64,000 nt of DNA from Aulostomus chinensis. Lineage: Eukaryota > Chordata > Actinopteri > Syngnathiformes > Aulostomidae. This document shows, piece after piece, positions 23,052 through 35,495 of this stretch (position 1 is the first letter of the stretch; the number at the start of each line of letters is the position of its first letter). A model generated the notes under the pieces. It made no database searches, had not been told where the DNA came from, and saw only the letters and a list, made by a program, of their open reading frames with translations. A program made the translations under genes and the position numbers. The stretch is from positions 2,262,501-2,326,500 of the forward strand of contig JBBMOA010000021.1 in assembly GCA_037954235.1 (NCBI GenBank), read 5' to 3'.

Positions 23052-25640
23052 TGCTTTTGACTCAATAAAGTTAACAACAGTTGATCCAGTGCATGACAAA
23101 CACGGCGTGTGTGTTGCTGGTGCTTTAGGAAGTGCAGTGCTGGGAAGTCTGGGCTCTGAAGTCTCTGACTGAGATGAAAGATCTTGGATAGCTTTGATGT
23201 TTCCTGTACGTGGTCAACCAATTGCCACAGGGGCTTTATGATGTCACTCAACCTGTGGCTCCGCCCCTCATAACTCTGTTCGCAACACTAATTAAAGGGG
23301 CAGGGCATGTAACAACAAAATATCATGACTGGTTGGCTTTGATGTTTTGTGACATCAGCTGATACAATTTTTTTTGCAGAATCTGACAGCCCGTACACCC
23401 TAAACTCATAATAAAAGGCTTTTAATTTGACTTGAATGAAGTCTGACACTATTTATAACAGAAATATTGAGGTGGCTTAATGGTTGAGGCTTTCTGGCAT
23501 CAATGAAAATGATAACGATCCCACAAGTGTCCGAGACCTCGATGCAGGAGGGGGCTCATTCCACGCTCGGCCTGAGGGGAGGCCACGCCCACAAGGGTCA
23601 ATAACTGCCTCATGATGCTTCAGTCGGGCTTCTCCCCCTCCCTCAAATGAAGCTCGTCTCTGTTTCATCTCAATCCTCCTCATTTTTCAAATGTCAACAA
23701 AAATGAATAAATAAACCCCTGTGAAAAGAGCGTAATGGCGAACGTACTCATCCTCTTAGTAGCACTAATGAGGCTTTTTGCACTTGTCACTCTTTTAATA
23801 AACAACCTTACTTATTTAAAAGTGCCGAATATTTTTGCGGAGCGGGGGCGGCGGGGCTGCTACCCAGGCCACTTGCAGCTCTTCTGTTCCATCATCTGGA
23901 GATGCTGTCACTCATTATTGTAATTTCATAGAGTGCTTTGGTGTTTTGCCAAATTGAGGCCGCGCTGACTGAGGTCAGGCAGGTAGTGCTGGGCGTTGAG
24001 GATCGCTCAGGAAACGGTGGGGTTTAAACAAACGCCTGCTGTGGCTGCAGCTGAGCTCTCCACTGCTGGCAAAAGCTTTTTACGCCTTTCAAGTGCTGAA
24101 CCTCGAGGCTTTGGAGGGATAAGAAGAAAATATAGTTACATACTTTACATACTGGCACAATAAACAGGCTGGTAAAGGGAGGGCAGAAATGTAGTCCCCG
24201 TCCTCACCAGCTCCTCATCCGCAGGGGGCGGAGGATTCTTGAGGTTAGTATCTAAACATGCTGATGTCACCGCGTTGTCAGGACCGTCGGAGCAGATTCA
24301 GGCTTTTTAAACCCATTAAACCTCTTTGCATAATTTTCCAGGTGTGTGTTTAATTCCCTCTTTGTGTCTGTGATATTTACAAGAGTCTAATGTGGGCCAG
24401 TTAAGCTGCTGCCATTAACTTTTCTGACCCGTAACCCACTGAGGAGTTAGAAAGAGACGGGGAATACAAATGAAACAGGTGCTGCATAAGTGCGGCGGTC
24501 AAAGCCTGTCACATGTTGCATCCTCCAAATGTTCCAGGATTTACAGAGCCGGCAGCCGTTCCTCTTGCCTGGTTCCAGCCCCTCAATCCCAATCTTCTCC
24601 AAGTGTTTCTGGGCGGAGGAAGTCTCTCATCCAGAACCTTTCCCCCTCCAGAGATTCGTATTCCGTTACGAAGAACGTTAAACACAAACCGTGTGGCTGT
24701 TCTCCACTTTGGTACTGCAGTTTTTAATGAAATGGAAGGAAACAATTCACAGCAAAATCAGAATTAAAAATAAAACCAGCTGGCTAACAGGGAGGCGTGC
24801 TAATAAAGGAGAATGTTTGACGAATAACTGAGCTTCTGGTCTCTCCCAGGATGAAGTGCAGCGTCTCTCAGGTGTGATACGTCTGAGCTGCTGGTGAATG
24901 TCAGCAGGAGATTCTGTGGGGCCGTTTTTGATAACAGCGCTGAGCGCAGCTGTTGGTGGTCGGTAGCCGAGTCGCCCGAGGGGGCTGAATCAGAAGTGGT
25001 TCAACATGGAGTGAGAGGTCCTGCAAGTGGGATGTGGCTCATTTATTTTCTACATCAGTCATTTCTGCTTTCTCCCCCCTAGGTTCTTGCTAGCTGAGCA
25101 GTGTCACTCAGCAGGGACGTGGAATGTTGCGATGTGAGGACACGTTCTTCTAATTAGCACATTTGGTGGATAGATGATGAATCCTGATGAACACCCATAA
25201 AGGGAAATTCATTTTTTTTTGTTAATTATATTTTTTGTGCAGACATTCATGGTTCTGTTGCAATATTATATTCCATCACCATGAGCTGCTTCTAGAATAT
25301 TCCATCTGTGTCCTCAGCTGCATGTCCCCCGGGAGTGTCGGCTCTGAGGGAGAGTTGCCTCGTCGCCTTGGGAAGACTCGAGTTGGAGTACAGAGACTTA
25401 CAACTTCATGGTCTGAACCCTCCAAACCTGGATTGACAAGACCCTCATGCGCCACCTTTGGGGGACACACCCAGTACAAAAACACCCCTCTGCATACGAC
25501 TGTGCCTGGCAAACCATCGTTGAGCACGTAAAGAAAAATACTGTTTGGAAACTGGAGAGAGCTGCTGTTGTTTACTGAGGTGACTGTACCAACCGAACAT
25601 CGGTACACGTGAGAACACGGCTGGGGAACGGCAACAACAA
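23051..25640. other. intergenic sequence, no recognised gene
   Basis: Several overlapping short open frames on both strands (for example 24470-24767) have no recognisable protein similarity. No RNA gene or clear repeat seen. Confidence 0.4.
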
Positions 25641-25664
25641 GAACTCAATAAGTCAGCAGCATCC

Positions 25665-25812
25665 GCGGCTGTGGACGACCGCCGTCCCCCGCGGCAGGCT
25701 CAAACCTTAAGGCGTCAGGGAACGCTGTTCCACAGAACATGAGAGCTGCACCTCCTGCGGACATTTTCAAGAAGGAGCTAAAAACGTTTCTAGGTAGGCG
25801 GCGTTTAATTGA
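25665..25812 (+). pseudogene. LINE reverse transcriptase C-terminal remnant
   Basis: A plus frame around 25700-25812 reads ...SGNAVPQNMRAAPPADIF then KKELKTFL and stops soon after. This matches the end of L2/CR1/Rex1-type LINE polyproteins, whose usual form is W/GNxLPxxIRxAxSxxxFKxxLKTxLF. Upstream homology is degenerate. A 3' UTR-like stretch follows, with AATAAA near 25976-25983. It is a truncated, non-functional copy. Confidence 0.45.
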
Positions 25813-26113
25813 ACCCATGTGAGTTAATGGAGCTGCTGAGATCAGACCTGTTCCTCTGAGTTCAATTATTGCTACTGACTCAATTCTTACTTCCTGCGCT
25901 CTGTATTTGTAATGTTCTTTACCCTGTGTCGAGCACTGTGAGTCCTCTCTTTGAGAAGTCTCTATGAGAAGTCGAAAATAAACACCTGTTCTTACTAGAA
26001 CCCACTCACTGGGCGGTGGGTGAAAGCTGCCAGAACCGTTGAATAAGGGCGATCTAGAACGAACGAACAAAACAAACAAAATACCAGAAAGGACCTCAGT
26101 GGGGATGGAAGAG

Positions 26114-26166
26114 TGACATCATTGTCCATTAACGGTGGTGGACACCGTAAATGGACAATGATGTCA
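26114..26166. repeat. 24-bp inverted repeat with 5-base loop
   Basis: The left arm (26114-26137, starting TGACATCATTGTCCATT) and right arm (26143-26166, ending GGACAATGATGTCA) are complementary at 23 of 24 positions around GTGGA. No target duplication or transposon terminus was recognised beside it. Confidence 0.9.
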
Positions 26167-28824
26167 TTTCACAATCCACACATACGTTTCTTGTGCTCTG
26201 GTTTTTGTACTCGGGGTTTTACATCTGTAATCATTCGACCTCAAGCACAAGGTCGTTCTGCTCCCCTCGAGCTCATTTCAAATCTCTGGTTTAATACTTT
26301 AGTGCGCTCTCTTTGGTACGGATGAATAGAAATTCAGAAATTCTATTAGCTACTGAAAAGCCAGGAAAATGAGAGATAAATTTAGTGTAAATTGGATTCT
26401 CTAATGACGCACAAAAGATGGAAGAAGCAAAGTAAAAGTACTTGGTTACGGCACTCAAGGAATAACGCCCCAAAAACTGTTTTGTTGCCTTCCAAGTACT
26501 AGCAAGTACTGTTGGTTTCTGGAGATCCCAATTTGCCCCTCCTGCATTACTTCCATGTAGCTTGAGAATGCAGGAGGCGCCAGCCATGTACACCTAGCTT
26601 GACGCTAATGAAGACTGGCAGCTACAGATTACAGCAGATTACACACTGCTGGAGAAAGAAGATGATGAAACAAGATGAAAGATGACCTTGAGAATTGTCC
26701 GCCATCAGTCTCCATCAACTTCCAGTTAAATAAACGTGGCTGGCTCTTTCTGCCTCGTGCAATGACAGTGAGGTAAAATGGAGACAAATGTGCTACACGA
26801 GTTGCGTCTTTTGAGTCGAAGGTACCTGAATATTTTTTCATTCAAGAGTTTCCTCCTTCATAGCAGCTTTGTCAACGTGTCCTTCAGCAGAGTTTCGTTC
26901 CGGCGTGGGAGCAGTAAACACGCCGGCGGATTAAAGGGCAGATTAAACGCCTTGATAATTCCAGAGAAATAAGCACAGATTTGTTATTTACAGACGTTTC
27001 TAACACAGTGAACCTGACCTGCAGATGAGTGGACAGCTGGACCCAGTCCTTCAACACACAACCAGCAGGACCCCACAGACCCACATGCGGTGCATCCACT
27101 CTGCTCACCGCGTCTCTGCGTTTGGCTGTAATTCGCTGGGGACTTTTATTTCTAAGAAGTTGATTTTTCTTCTCCTGGATGTGCAAATCTGAGTCCCTGA
27201 TCCGAAGCAGGCATTTTGTGATTTGTAGACACGGGTCACCATTCCCTTCGCTTGCTCAGTTCAAATGATTCCAGCTCCTTCTCCTGTAAAACTCCAGCAG
27301 TGTTGAAGCTTCCATCAGCACGAGGGCGGGTGGATCGGGACTCCATCTACTGTTTCGGGTGAACTTGCTCTTCGGTCTTCGTTGTACCGGGAATTCTCTT
27401 GAAATGGCAGCATTTTCCCCAGCAGCTGTCCTTTCATGATGAACAGTTTCGTATCAGCACACAGAAGCCTCCACACCTTCTCATGACAGATCAGAATTTC
27501 ATGTTCTTTTAGCTAAAACTGAAAATGTTTGAGCGCCTCTGCGTAAGAATTTGTGAAAACCATTGGGACAATTACCCAGTGCATCGCAAGACACTGGGAA
27601 AACATCCAGATGCATCTTATGTCCTGTGTTACTCGTGTGTGTGTGTGTGTGTGTTGAACTTATCTGTGCTTGTCTTGCTTTGCTGGTGCTCCAGTGAGAC
27701 TCAGACCAACTTTGTAGACCAGAGACACGTCGGTGGGTTCTTTGTTTTTTTTTTGTTTGTGGTTTTTTTTGTCATAAAAGGTGCAAAGACAACAAAACGT
27801 TTCTGATGAAGGAGGTCAACCTGATAGAACTCAAGTGGCGCAAGAACAGAGGGGAGCCAAACGGCACAAAGTGAACTATCAAGCTGCGGCATGGCCTGTC
27901 ACTTGCCAATTCATCAGCTCCACCTAAACGTGATTTATTTCAGAGCAGAACTTCTCTGTTGACCCCACTCGGGTCTACACGTGGCTCAGCCTCATGCTGC
28001 TTTGGCATCTCCGGTAATTACACATAACCACAGCAGCATTAAGGGCTCAAGCTCCTGTCCTGGGTACATCAAGGTGAACTCCCTTACCCTTATTTTTCTA
28101 TGAAATCCATTTCCTCTTCGCATCTCTCCAATAAACCACATCATATTCTCTCAGATGAAAAATTTGCTCCAATCTCCGCATGCTACCGTGAATAATCGAG
28201 TGTTTCCATGTAAACACCTTCCCCACGCTGCACAGCCCGCGATGGGATTAATGCCGTCCAGTCAGGAGCGTGTTTCTTTACAAGATGGTGTCATCGTCTT
28301 CATGGGTCGTGGAAGTGGCTTCTCTGGTCTCGACCAACATCATTAATTCTAATCAAAAGATTTCTGATGAAATGTTTTCTTGCGTCTACCAGACCTGAAC
28401 TTGCTTGCTACGACACTGCGCTCACAGAGTTAAAGTCAAACGGATTGGATTCTTATAACCTAAGAAAAATGTTTCCGCATCTCACCACAGGTCGCCTTGT
28501 AGCAACAGGAAGGACACGCCAGAGCCTCCGTTCAGGAAAAACAAGAAAAGAACTTTCAAAGGAAAAAACTGAAGTGTTTACCAGATAGAGTCATAATATT
28601 CTTATCATTTGATGACAAAAACCTCTGATACATGTAGATTTTAAGTCAACTGATGGATCCTGGTGGCGTGTGGTCCCCATCAAGGAGATCCCGCCTCAAG
28701 ACACCTGGGGAGGGAATCTTAGAGGAAAACCCCAAGTTTTGAAGACATACTTTTATAGTCCATCAATGTCAGAGTGCTGAGCTTGACATGTATAACAGTT
28801 TAATATCTAATGTTTTAATCAGAC
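26167..28824. other. intergenic sequence, no recognised gene
   Basis: A short GT run near 27637-27653 and T-rich patches near 27740-27770. No coding exon supported. Confidence 0.4.
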
Positions 28825-29463
28825 ATGGAGCCGGAACTACTTTCCTGACTGGGAGCAGTGATTTGACGCAGCACCTCCAAAGCTCCATTGGAACTTGGGT
28901 CAACAGAACCAAATGTTTGTTGAGGACTAGAAGAGCGACTGCTGCTACTGATGATGATGAGGAGGAGGAGGATTCCTGCTGGACACACCAGCATCCTGGA
29001 CCTGAGCTAGCTGATGCTAACACTTCCCACCCACTACCAGCCATAGGGCTAAGCTACCTAGCCTGGACCTGAGCTAGCTGATGCTAACACTTCCCACCCA
29101 CTACCAGTTATTGGGCTACGTTAACTAGCCTGGACCTGAGCTAGCAGATGCTAACACTTCCCACCCACTGCCAGCCATTGTGCTAAGTTAACTAGCATCG
29201 ACCTGAGCTAGCAGATGCTAACACTTCCCACCCACTGCCAGCCATTGTGCTAAGTTAACTAGCCTGGACCTAAGCTAGCAGATGCAAACCCTTCCCACTC
29301 ACTGCCAGCCATTAGGGCTAAGATAACTAGCCTGGACCTGAGCTTGCAGATGCTAACACTTCCCATCCACTGCCAGCCACTGTGCTAAGCTAACTAATGC
29401 GGGTTTCAACTAAAGGTGAGAAAGGTGTGTAACCTCTGTTCTGGCTCTGGAGACGATGGACTG
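28825..29463 (+). repeat. dispersed repeat with 67-bp tandem tail, copy 1
   Basis: A core (28825-28995) is followed by about six tandem units with a period of 66-68 bp. Units start near 28996, 29062, 29129, 29196, 29263 and 29331 and contain GAGCTAGC, GATGCTAACACTTCCCACCC and GCTAAG. Similarity to the second, reversed copy at 40483-41272 continues to about 29463 (CTCTGGAGACGATGGAC). The core holds an open frame containing TTFLTGSSDLTQHLQSS and a DDDEEEE tract. Compared with copy 2 it shows three substitutions, all amino-acid changing, and one 3-base indel, so the frame shows no sign of purifying selection. Confidence 0.8.
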
Positions 29464-32291
29464 ATTTAAATGGACTGGACTTTCTGGCTCCTTTAACCGA
29501 GGCTTAAAAAGACATTATTAACACAAACCATGAATGCAGAAATCGGAAAAATTGTAGGAAAAAAAGAAAGAAAAGAAAATGAGAGGACATGAATCTGAGT
29601 GGCTTCAATCACAGCCCTGGAGACCTGAGGAGGGATAGATTTTCTGTGGGGTAGAAAAGCGTAGTAATGGTCAGATATTGGTCGTGTGGTCAAATGTTTG
29701 CTGCAGTCTCGAATGAATGGCAAGTAATATATACTTATGATCTAGTCATCTCACCAAAAAATCTGAGATTTTGGTTAGACAGGAAAAAAGTGTTCAAAAA
29801 AAAAAAAAGGAAACCTCTCTTCTTTCCAACAAAAAAACCCATTAACTGTCCAAAAGCTGCCGAGTCCTCAGCTGTGCCAGTTGCAGCCTGTCAGAGGATA
29901 AGCTGCTGTCAAAAGCTCAATTTCCTCGCTCTCCTGGTCTACATTCTGAACCCAGACGATTCATTGCCCTCCAACACTTTCCTCAAGCCCCTTTTACCCT
30001 CCATTTCATTTCACACTTAGCAGGCATCAGAGGAGCCGTGCAAGGAGCTCCGATCTGGCTGCAAGTTTCCGCACAAATAATTGAAGAGGCTGATCCCAGT
30101 AAATAAAACTTAGCATTTGGTTCTGACACGGTGCCACCAGCATCATTCTCAAACGCATAATAAGGAGGCATTCATTGCGTCTAATCAGCATGTGAGCAGA
30201 CAATGTTATTTCTTTAATTAAGTTACGTTAATTAATTCAATCCATCTTTTTGCTTTCATTACTGCACTGACTGCAGCAAAACCATTTAGAGGTACAGTGG
30301 AAAATAAACACTGATGCCTCTCTCCTGGAGGGATGCTAAACGGATTCATAGCTTCAACACATTGGAAACACATTAGGAATTTGACATGAGATTGTTTATA
30401 AATCATTCATTTTAATATTTCTTGTGTTTGTTGTTTTTGGTGGTTGCTCCAGCCTCTCTAGCACATGCGTCCTTTTCTCCCAACTGTGAGGAGTTTACCA
30501 GGAGGATGTAGCTCACAGGAGGCTTGTGCTACACCCATCGACCGAAAGCCCCCCTCCCCCGACTGACCAGAGGTGGCGCTAGTGCAGCGACCAGGACACA
30601 TGCAGCCTTCAAATGGAACTCATCAACTCGTCCAGCGCAGGAAAGGCCTCAAGCGCTAACCATGTGAAAATGGTAGTTGCTTGGCAAAAGCAGCATGGAC
30701 GCTAAAAGATTGCTAGTTCTCTTCCTGGCTTTCTAGATGATTAAATACATGAGGCTGCAGGAGAGATAACATCAACTCTGCATGACCAAACAGCCTTTCC
30801 AGTTTGCTCTCATATAGCCAAAATAGCTCAAATGTACCGGCTAACGGTATATCAGCAAACTTGCTAACATTTCTGTAGGCGTCTGAGGCTAACGGACTGG
30901 TAATGAAAAGCTTCAGCTGTTTTAATATCAACAGTTTTAATCAGACAACAGAAAGATTGGCTAAACGTAGATCCACCAACTGGAAAGCTGAAGTCTGTGA
31001 GCTTTCAGAGTTCAACTAGCGTCTAACTGTCTTTAAAGTGAACCTCTTTTCCTCCTCAAATCCCCTTTGAAAGCATTTCATGGTAACAAAGACAGGGGCT
31101 TGTTGTCTTTGATGGTAAATCCAGGCTACTTGACTTGATCCGGCGCTAGGCTGCAGGCCCCTACACCGCCGGTGGGTAAAGAGCTCCAGGGAGCCACGAG
31201 CAAAGGTGCTGCTCTTTGCTCCAGCCAGAACCGCTGAAGCTCGGCAAGACCGAGGTTGTATGCAGCGATCAACACGCACATTTCTTAAGTCTAAAATTTT
31301 AACTCCAAAAGCCAAATGTTGTGAGTGGGTTCTGGCTCCATATATTTGAGGACAGAATGATTCACTGCCTGGAAAACACATTCGCTGTTCTACCTGCTCG
31401 CTGCATTCTGACTGAGAATGCATTTATTTGAACACATTTATTTTAATACGTTTATTTGCCTCTGTGTGACTTTCCTGTTTTACAAGAACATTAAGAGAAA
31501 AATGGTCATCTAACCTCTGACAAATGGACCTTGGAAATATCATTAAACAGCCCGTGTGTGTGTGTGTGTTTGTGTGAGTCTTTGGAAGACAACCTTTCAT
31601 ATATTCTCTCTAACGATGAGGATTACGTCAAGGCAGATGACTAAGCGCTTCTTATGTACTATTTCAACCTTGAATGATTGAGTTTTTGAAAATCCCCAGT
31701 AAGCGTTATTATAACTAGCGTTATTCAGCATGAATGTATGATCATATTTCAGACACTTGTGAAACGTCTCTGCCGCGCGTGTTTGATGTTCAAGGTTGAT
31801 TCAGCAGCAGGGGCGAACCGATGACTTCAGACGCACTTTGTTTTGTTTTTTGCAGTGTCTTCAAACTTTAATCAAACAAGAGCAAAAACATTTTTTGAAA
31901 AGAAAAATGAACATAATGGCAATTGGTAAATAAACCAAATCTATTTTATGCCTTTCAGGTTTGGCTATGTGCAGATCGACTGGGAAAAAATGGCGTCAGC
32001 AGATTCAAACCCTCGTGTGTGTTATTTTGTTGCAACTGCACGCTTGAAGATGCAAACCACATTTCACCTGTGGTCCAGTTTTCTCTTAATTAACCGTATG
32101 CATTCGTAAACAAATGAATAAATAGACGAGATACATTAATATTATTTTCAAAATTAGACTCACATTTTATAGACTTTGCTTAAATCCTACTCAGCCTAAA
32201 ATACCTTCCAAATGCAGCGAGTTCAGAATCACGGGACTGAGGAGGTTGTTCCCTGCTGCTATGTTTACTCTCCACAACTTTAAACACAAAC
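29464..32291. other. intergenic sequence, no recognised gene
   Basis: Only short GT runs (near 31554-31570) and A runs. A 135-codon minus-strand open frame at 31016-31423 matches nothing I recognise. Confidence 0.4.
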
Positions 32292-32543
32292 CTCCATCCA
32301 TCCATTTTCTATACCTCTCATCTATTCGGGGTCAGGGGGCGGAGCCTATCCCTGCTGACATGTGGTGAGAGGCGGGCTTCACCCTGGACGGGCCACTGGT
32401 CCGTCGCAGGGCCATCAGGAACAGTTGGGGGTTCAGTATCTTTCTCACGGACACTTGAACATGGTCACCGGGGGAAGTGAGGATCGAACCAGCGACCCTT
32501 CGGTTACTAGATGGCCACTAGACCTCCGAGTCACGTCGCCCTT
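32292..32543 (-). repeat. tRNA-headed SINE copy
   Basis: On the minus strand the head reads GCGACGTGACTCGGAGGTC with box B GGTTCGATCCTC. The body and a (TGGA)n tail follow, visible on the plus strand as CCATCCATCCATTTTC at 32294-32309. The middle GGCGGAGCCTATCCCTGCTG matches the 5922-6268 family, so this is a related SINE with a different tRNA-like head. Confidence 0.65.
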
Positions 32544-33879
32544 TAAGCACAAACCTTCTGGACTCCATCATTTCCTGACATTGGAGGTTCTTACAGCAGT
32601 GGCATTGAATGTGAATGTGTTGAGAGGAGAGACGCTAACAGAAATACCAGGACACCATAACAACATCCTCTCTTTGTGGGATCCTGGCGGCAGGGTTTTA
32701 TCCACATCCAGCAACATTTGTGAAGCTGTCAGGACCAAACTAATGGATTAATTAAGAAAATCACAACCAGAATTTTATAATTACACTGCATGTTTGTTGC
32801 GGGGCTCCAGTTCATCCCAGCGGTGTTGGATGGGGCTGAGGTTGGGGCTGCGTGTTCTCCTGGACTTGTCTTGGAGGCATTGTCACATATTAAATAACAA
32901 TGTTTTTATGCGTAATAGCTGGAGCTGGGTGATTAGCATTCGGAGTAGATTGTGTGTTTCTCCTCCAGCCAACTGAGTGGGCTTTTTCATTTTAACATTC
33001 CTCATTGATTTATCGGACCATGGTGGGCAGAACATAGCAACACAGCAGGGGGCACAGTCGAGGCTACCACTCACTGAGGTTAACAACAACGCTGTGAGCC
33101 ATGCAATCAGTTCAGCATCTCCTGAGACCAGCTCAGGTCAATACTGGGCCCACTCATGACGGTCCAGAGGAGTTGAATGAAGTGAGGCCAAAATGTTCCC
33201 CAAAGTTCTTTAAAAATGCAGTAGGAGAGTTTAGCCTTGAGGTAGTAATGTTAAATCTGTGGTGCAGTCCCTACTTCACTCTGCGAATCATGTGTGATGT
33301 GTTTCCATGGTGATGTTGCAGCAATTAATTGTGATGCAGCTTCACAGTATTCCTCTGCCTCCATCTAGTGGCTCCAGGGCAGAAATTCGGGAGGGAATGC
33401 TGCACTGGAAGTGTGTTGCTGATGCAAAAACCACTGATGCAACACCGCTCATTTAAGATACCTTTGATTTTATCGAGCATTACATTTTAGGAACAAGTCA
33501 CGCCGAGCAGTTTGATCACAGTTTTATTTATAAATTTCTTCAAGAGTAATAAAAACAAACAACAAAATACCTTCATAAAATAATCAGAAAATTTTCATAA
33601 AGTTGTAAGCTTTAAAAAATTAACAATGATTTAAATAATACATATAAAATTACAATTAAATGAATGGTAAACACGTTTAAGTTCTAATCATTTTTAAAGA
33701 TTTGTAGCTTTCAACAGTTCTTACAGATACTAATTACTTTAGTATTACATATGTATATAATGCATTCGTAATTACTTAATAAGAATTACGTTAACCTTTA
33801 ACTTCTTTCAATGTGAAAGTACGTATTTATCGTGTACATTAAAAAGAAAACGGTTTGTTTATGAGCTAGTATAACCCGG
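32544..33879. other. intergenic sequence left of drosha; AT-rich from 33.48 kb
   Basis: No exon recognised on either strand. From about 33480 to 33850 the DNA is notably AT-rich (for example ACAATGATTTAAATAATAC). No divergent protein-coding gene was found adjoining the drosha promoter. Confidence 0.4.
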
Positions 33880-34130
33880 CAAGAACCTCCGCTTTCATTG
33901 GTCAGCGATCAGGAAGTCCTCGGATTCTCTAAATCTGATTGGTCCCTCCGAGTGCAACTTCGTATTTACTCCGACTAGCAATATAACCGTTGGCTAAAAC
34001 GCGAGACTCAATTGGCACTTCCAAGCAGTACACAGCTACGTATGTTTATTACTTGTTAAGACACTTATGAACCCTTTGTGAAGACGGAATTGTAAGTTCC
34101 TGCTACTGGTAGTATTCCTCAATTTCGAAG
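33880..34130 (+). promoter_or_regulatory. drosha: drosha promoter and probable 5' UTR exon
   Basis: Three ATTGG (inverted CCAAT, NF-Y type) boxes lie at 33897-33901, 33938-33942 and 34011-34015, with no TATA at a standard distance. This is typical of a housekeeping promoter. The first coding exon starts with only two bases before the ATG, so at least one upstream non-coding exon is needed. Two donors are possible: GTAAGT at 34092-34097 and CGAAG|GTAAAT at 34130/34131. Start site and exon end are inferred. Confidence 0.45.
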
Positions 34131-34641
34131 GTAAATTTTTCAGTGCTTTTACAGTCATGATGTGCTAGCTAGCTAGCTTGCTAGCCTCTGTCCCTAGTCG
34201 CAAGTTAAGGTTTATTCAAGCCGCCAGTTTAGCTGTATTGGTTTCAGACCAGCTACTGCTTGTACCTCTGGTTAAAAAAATGTAAAATATAAATATATTT
34301 ATTCTGTAAACGTATATCATCACTACATTTGGCCCAGGGAATGCAGGCGGAACCTTTTTATTTCAAGCTTGAAATACTCATGTCATTGTGGTATTAAAGC
34401 TGTGCCGAATGTTCCATCTCAGTGACCGTGAGTCCGTCATTCGAAACGATCATCACCAACACACACTTCAACCAAATCAATCAAATGTACTCTTAGTAAC
34501 TTGAATACTTAGGAATTGCAGTACTCGTCCTGTGAACCAGTGAAAGCTGTGTTAACATTGTGCTAGCAGAGAGAACTGAAGTGGACTGAGTCTGTGGTTC
34601 AGGTGCATTCAGTTCTAAGTTGACTCTTCTTCTCCTCAGTC

Positions 34642-35495
34642 ATGTCGTTCCATCAGGACCGTGGTGGTCCCAGGGGAGGAATGCCCCCTGGCCAGCATGG
34701 CTCCTTGCAAAACTATCGACCCACCAACCTGAGACCACCCCCTCCTCAGCCTCCGGTACCCCCCTACCACTATGATCCTCACGCTGCTCCCAGTTCAGGT
34801 TACCATGGCAACAGCAGCTACATGCCACCACACTCTGACTTCATGCAGTACACCCCTCCAGCACCTGTCCAGACTCCAAACTCCCTTAACCCCTGCTCAG
34901 TGCGTCCACCTTTCCCCAAGCCCCCTGTCCGGCAGGGCTTCCCTGATCCACCGCCCAACTTTCCGCCTCCTCCCCTGCCCAACTCCACTGGGGGTCCCAC
35001 AGCAGGCGCTCAGGTCCCAGCACAGAATGCCTACCACCCTTACATGATGCCCCCTGTGCCCCCACCACCATTACCACACCCACCCATGCCTCCTCCAATG
35101 GCTTCTCAGTCTATGAGCTACCACCCTCCATATTCCATGAACTACCCTCATCCTCCCCACCCTCCATTCCCTCCTCCCCCCTTTAACCCCAGCTACACCC
35201 AGAACCCCAGCTCGTTCAAACCAGACCACAGCTTCAGGCAAAGGGCGCAATACAAGTACAACAAACCCATGGACAGCAGGAGGTCCCCAGATAGAGGCTA
35301 TCGCCATGACGACCACCGGCAGAAGAGCCATGGCTATGGCAGCCATGGGGATCGGCATAAAATTGAATTTCCCGGAGAGAGGAAGGACCGGGGGAGGAGT
35401 CCAGACAGGCACAGCAGGCCTGAGGGTGGGCGGTACAGATCTGAGTATGATCGAGGCCGCACCCCCCCTCGACACCGGAGCAGGGACCGAAGCAG
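34642..35495 (+). CDS. drosha: drosha coding exon 1 (residues 1-284, then phase 2)
   Basis: Acceptor CTCCTCAG at 34632-34639, then TC and the ATG. Encodes the Pro-rich region (many PPPP, HPPHPP and PMPPPM runs) and the start of the Arg/Ser-rich part (DRGRSPDRHSRPEGG, YDRGRTPPRHRS), which match human DROSHA. The donor is AGCAG|GTATTC at 35495/35496, splitting an Arg codon. Without splicing, the frame continues for 25 more codons and stops at 35569-35571. Confidence 0.92.

Noticed and set aside
24470..24767. Cluster of overlapping ORFs on both strands
   Set aside because: Four short frames overlap in one spot with no recognisable domain, splice context or repeat, as expected by chance in GC-balanced DNA.
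32480..32543. tRNA gene on the minus strand
   Set aside because: Box A and box B are recognisable, but the arms do not form a proper cloverleaf and the sequence continues into a SINE body and tail. The 4.8 and 44.6 kb copies are the same.
1720..33880. pmaip1, cdh20 or c5orf22 in the mc4r-drosha interval
   Set aside because: Their recognisable motifs were looked for by eye on both strands and not found. A very small or diverged gene could still have been missed.
35071..35475. 134-codon minus-strand ORF and similar antisense frames over drosha exons 1 and 3
   Set aside because: They are shadows of Pro- and Arg-rich coding sequence on the plus strand.
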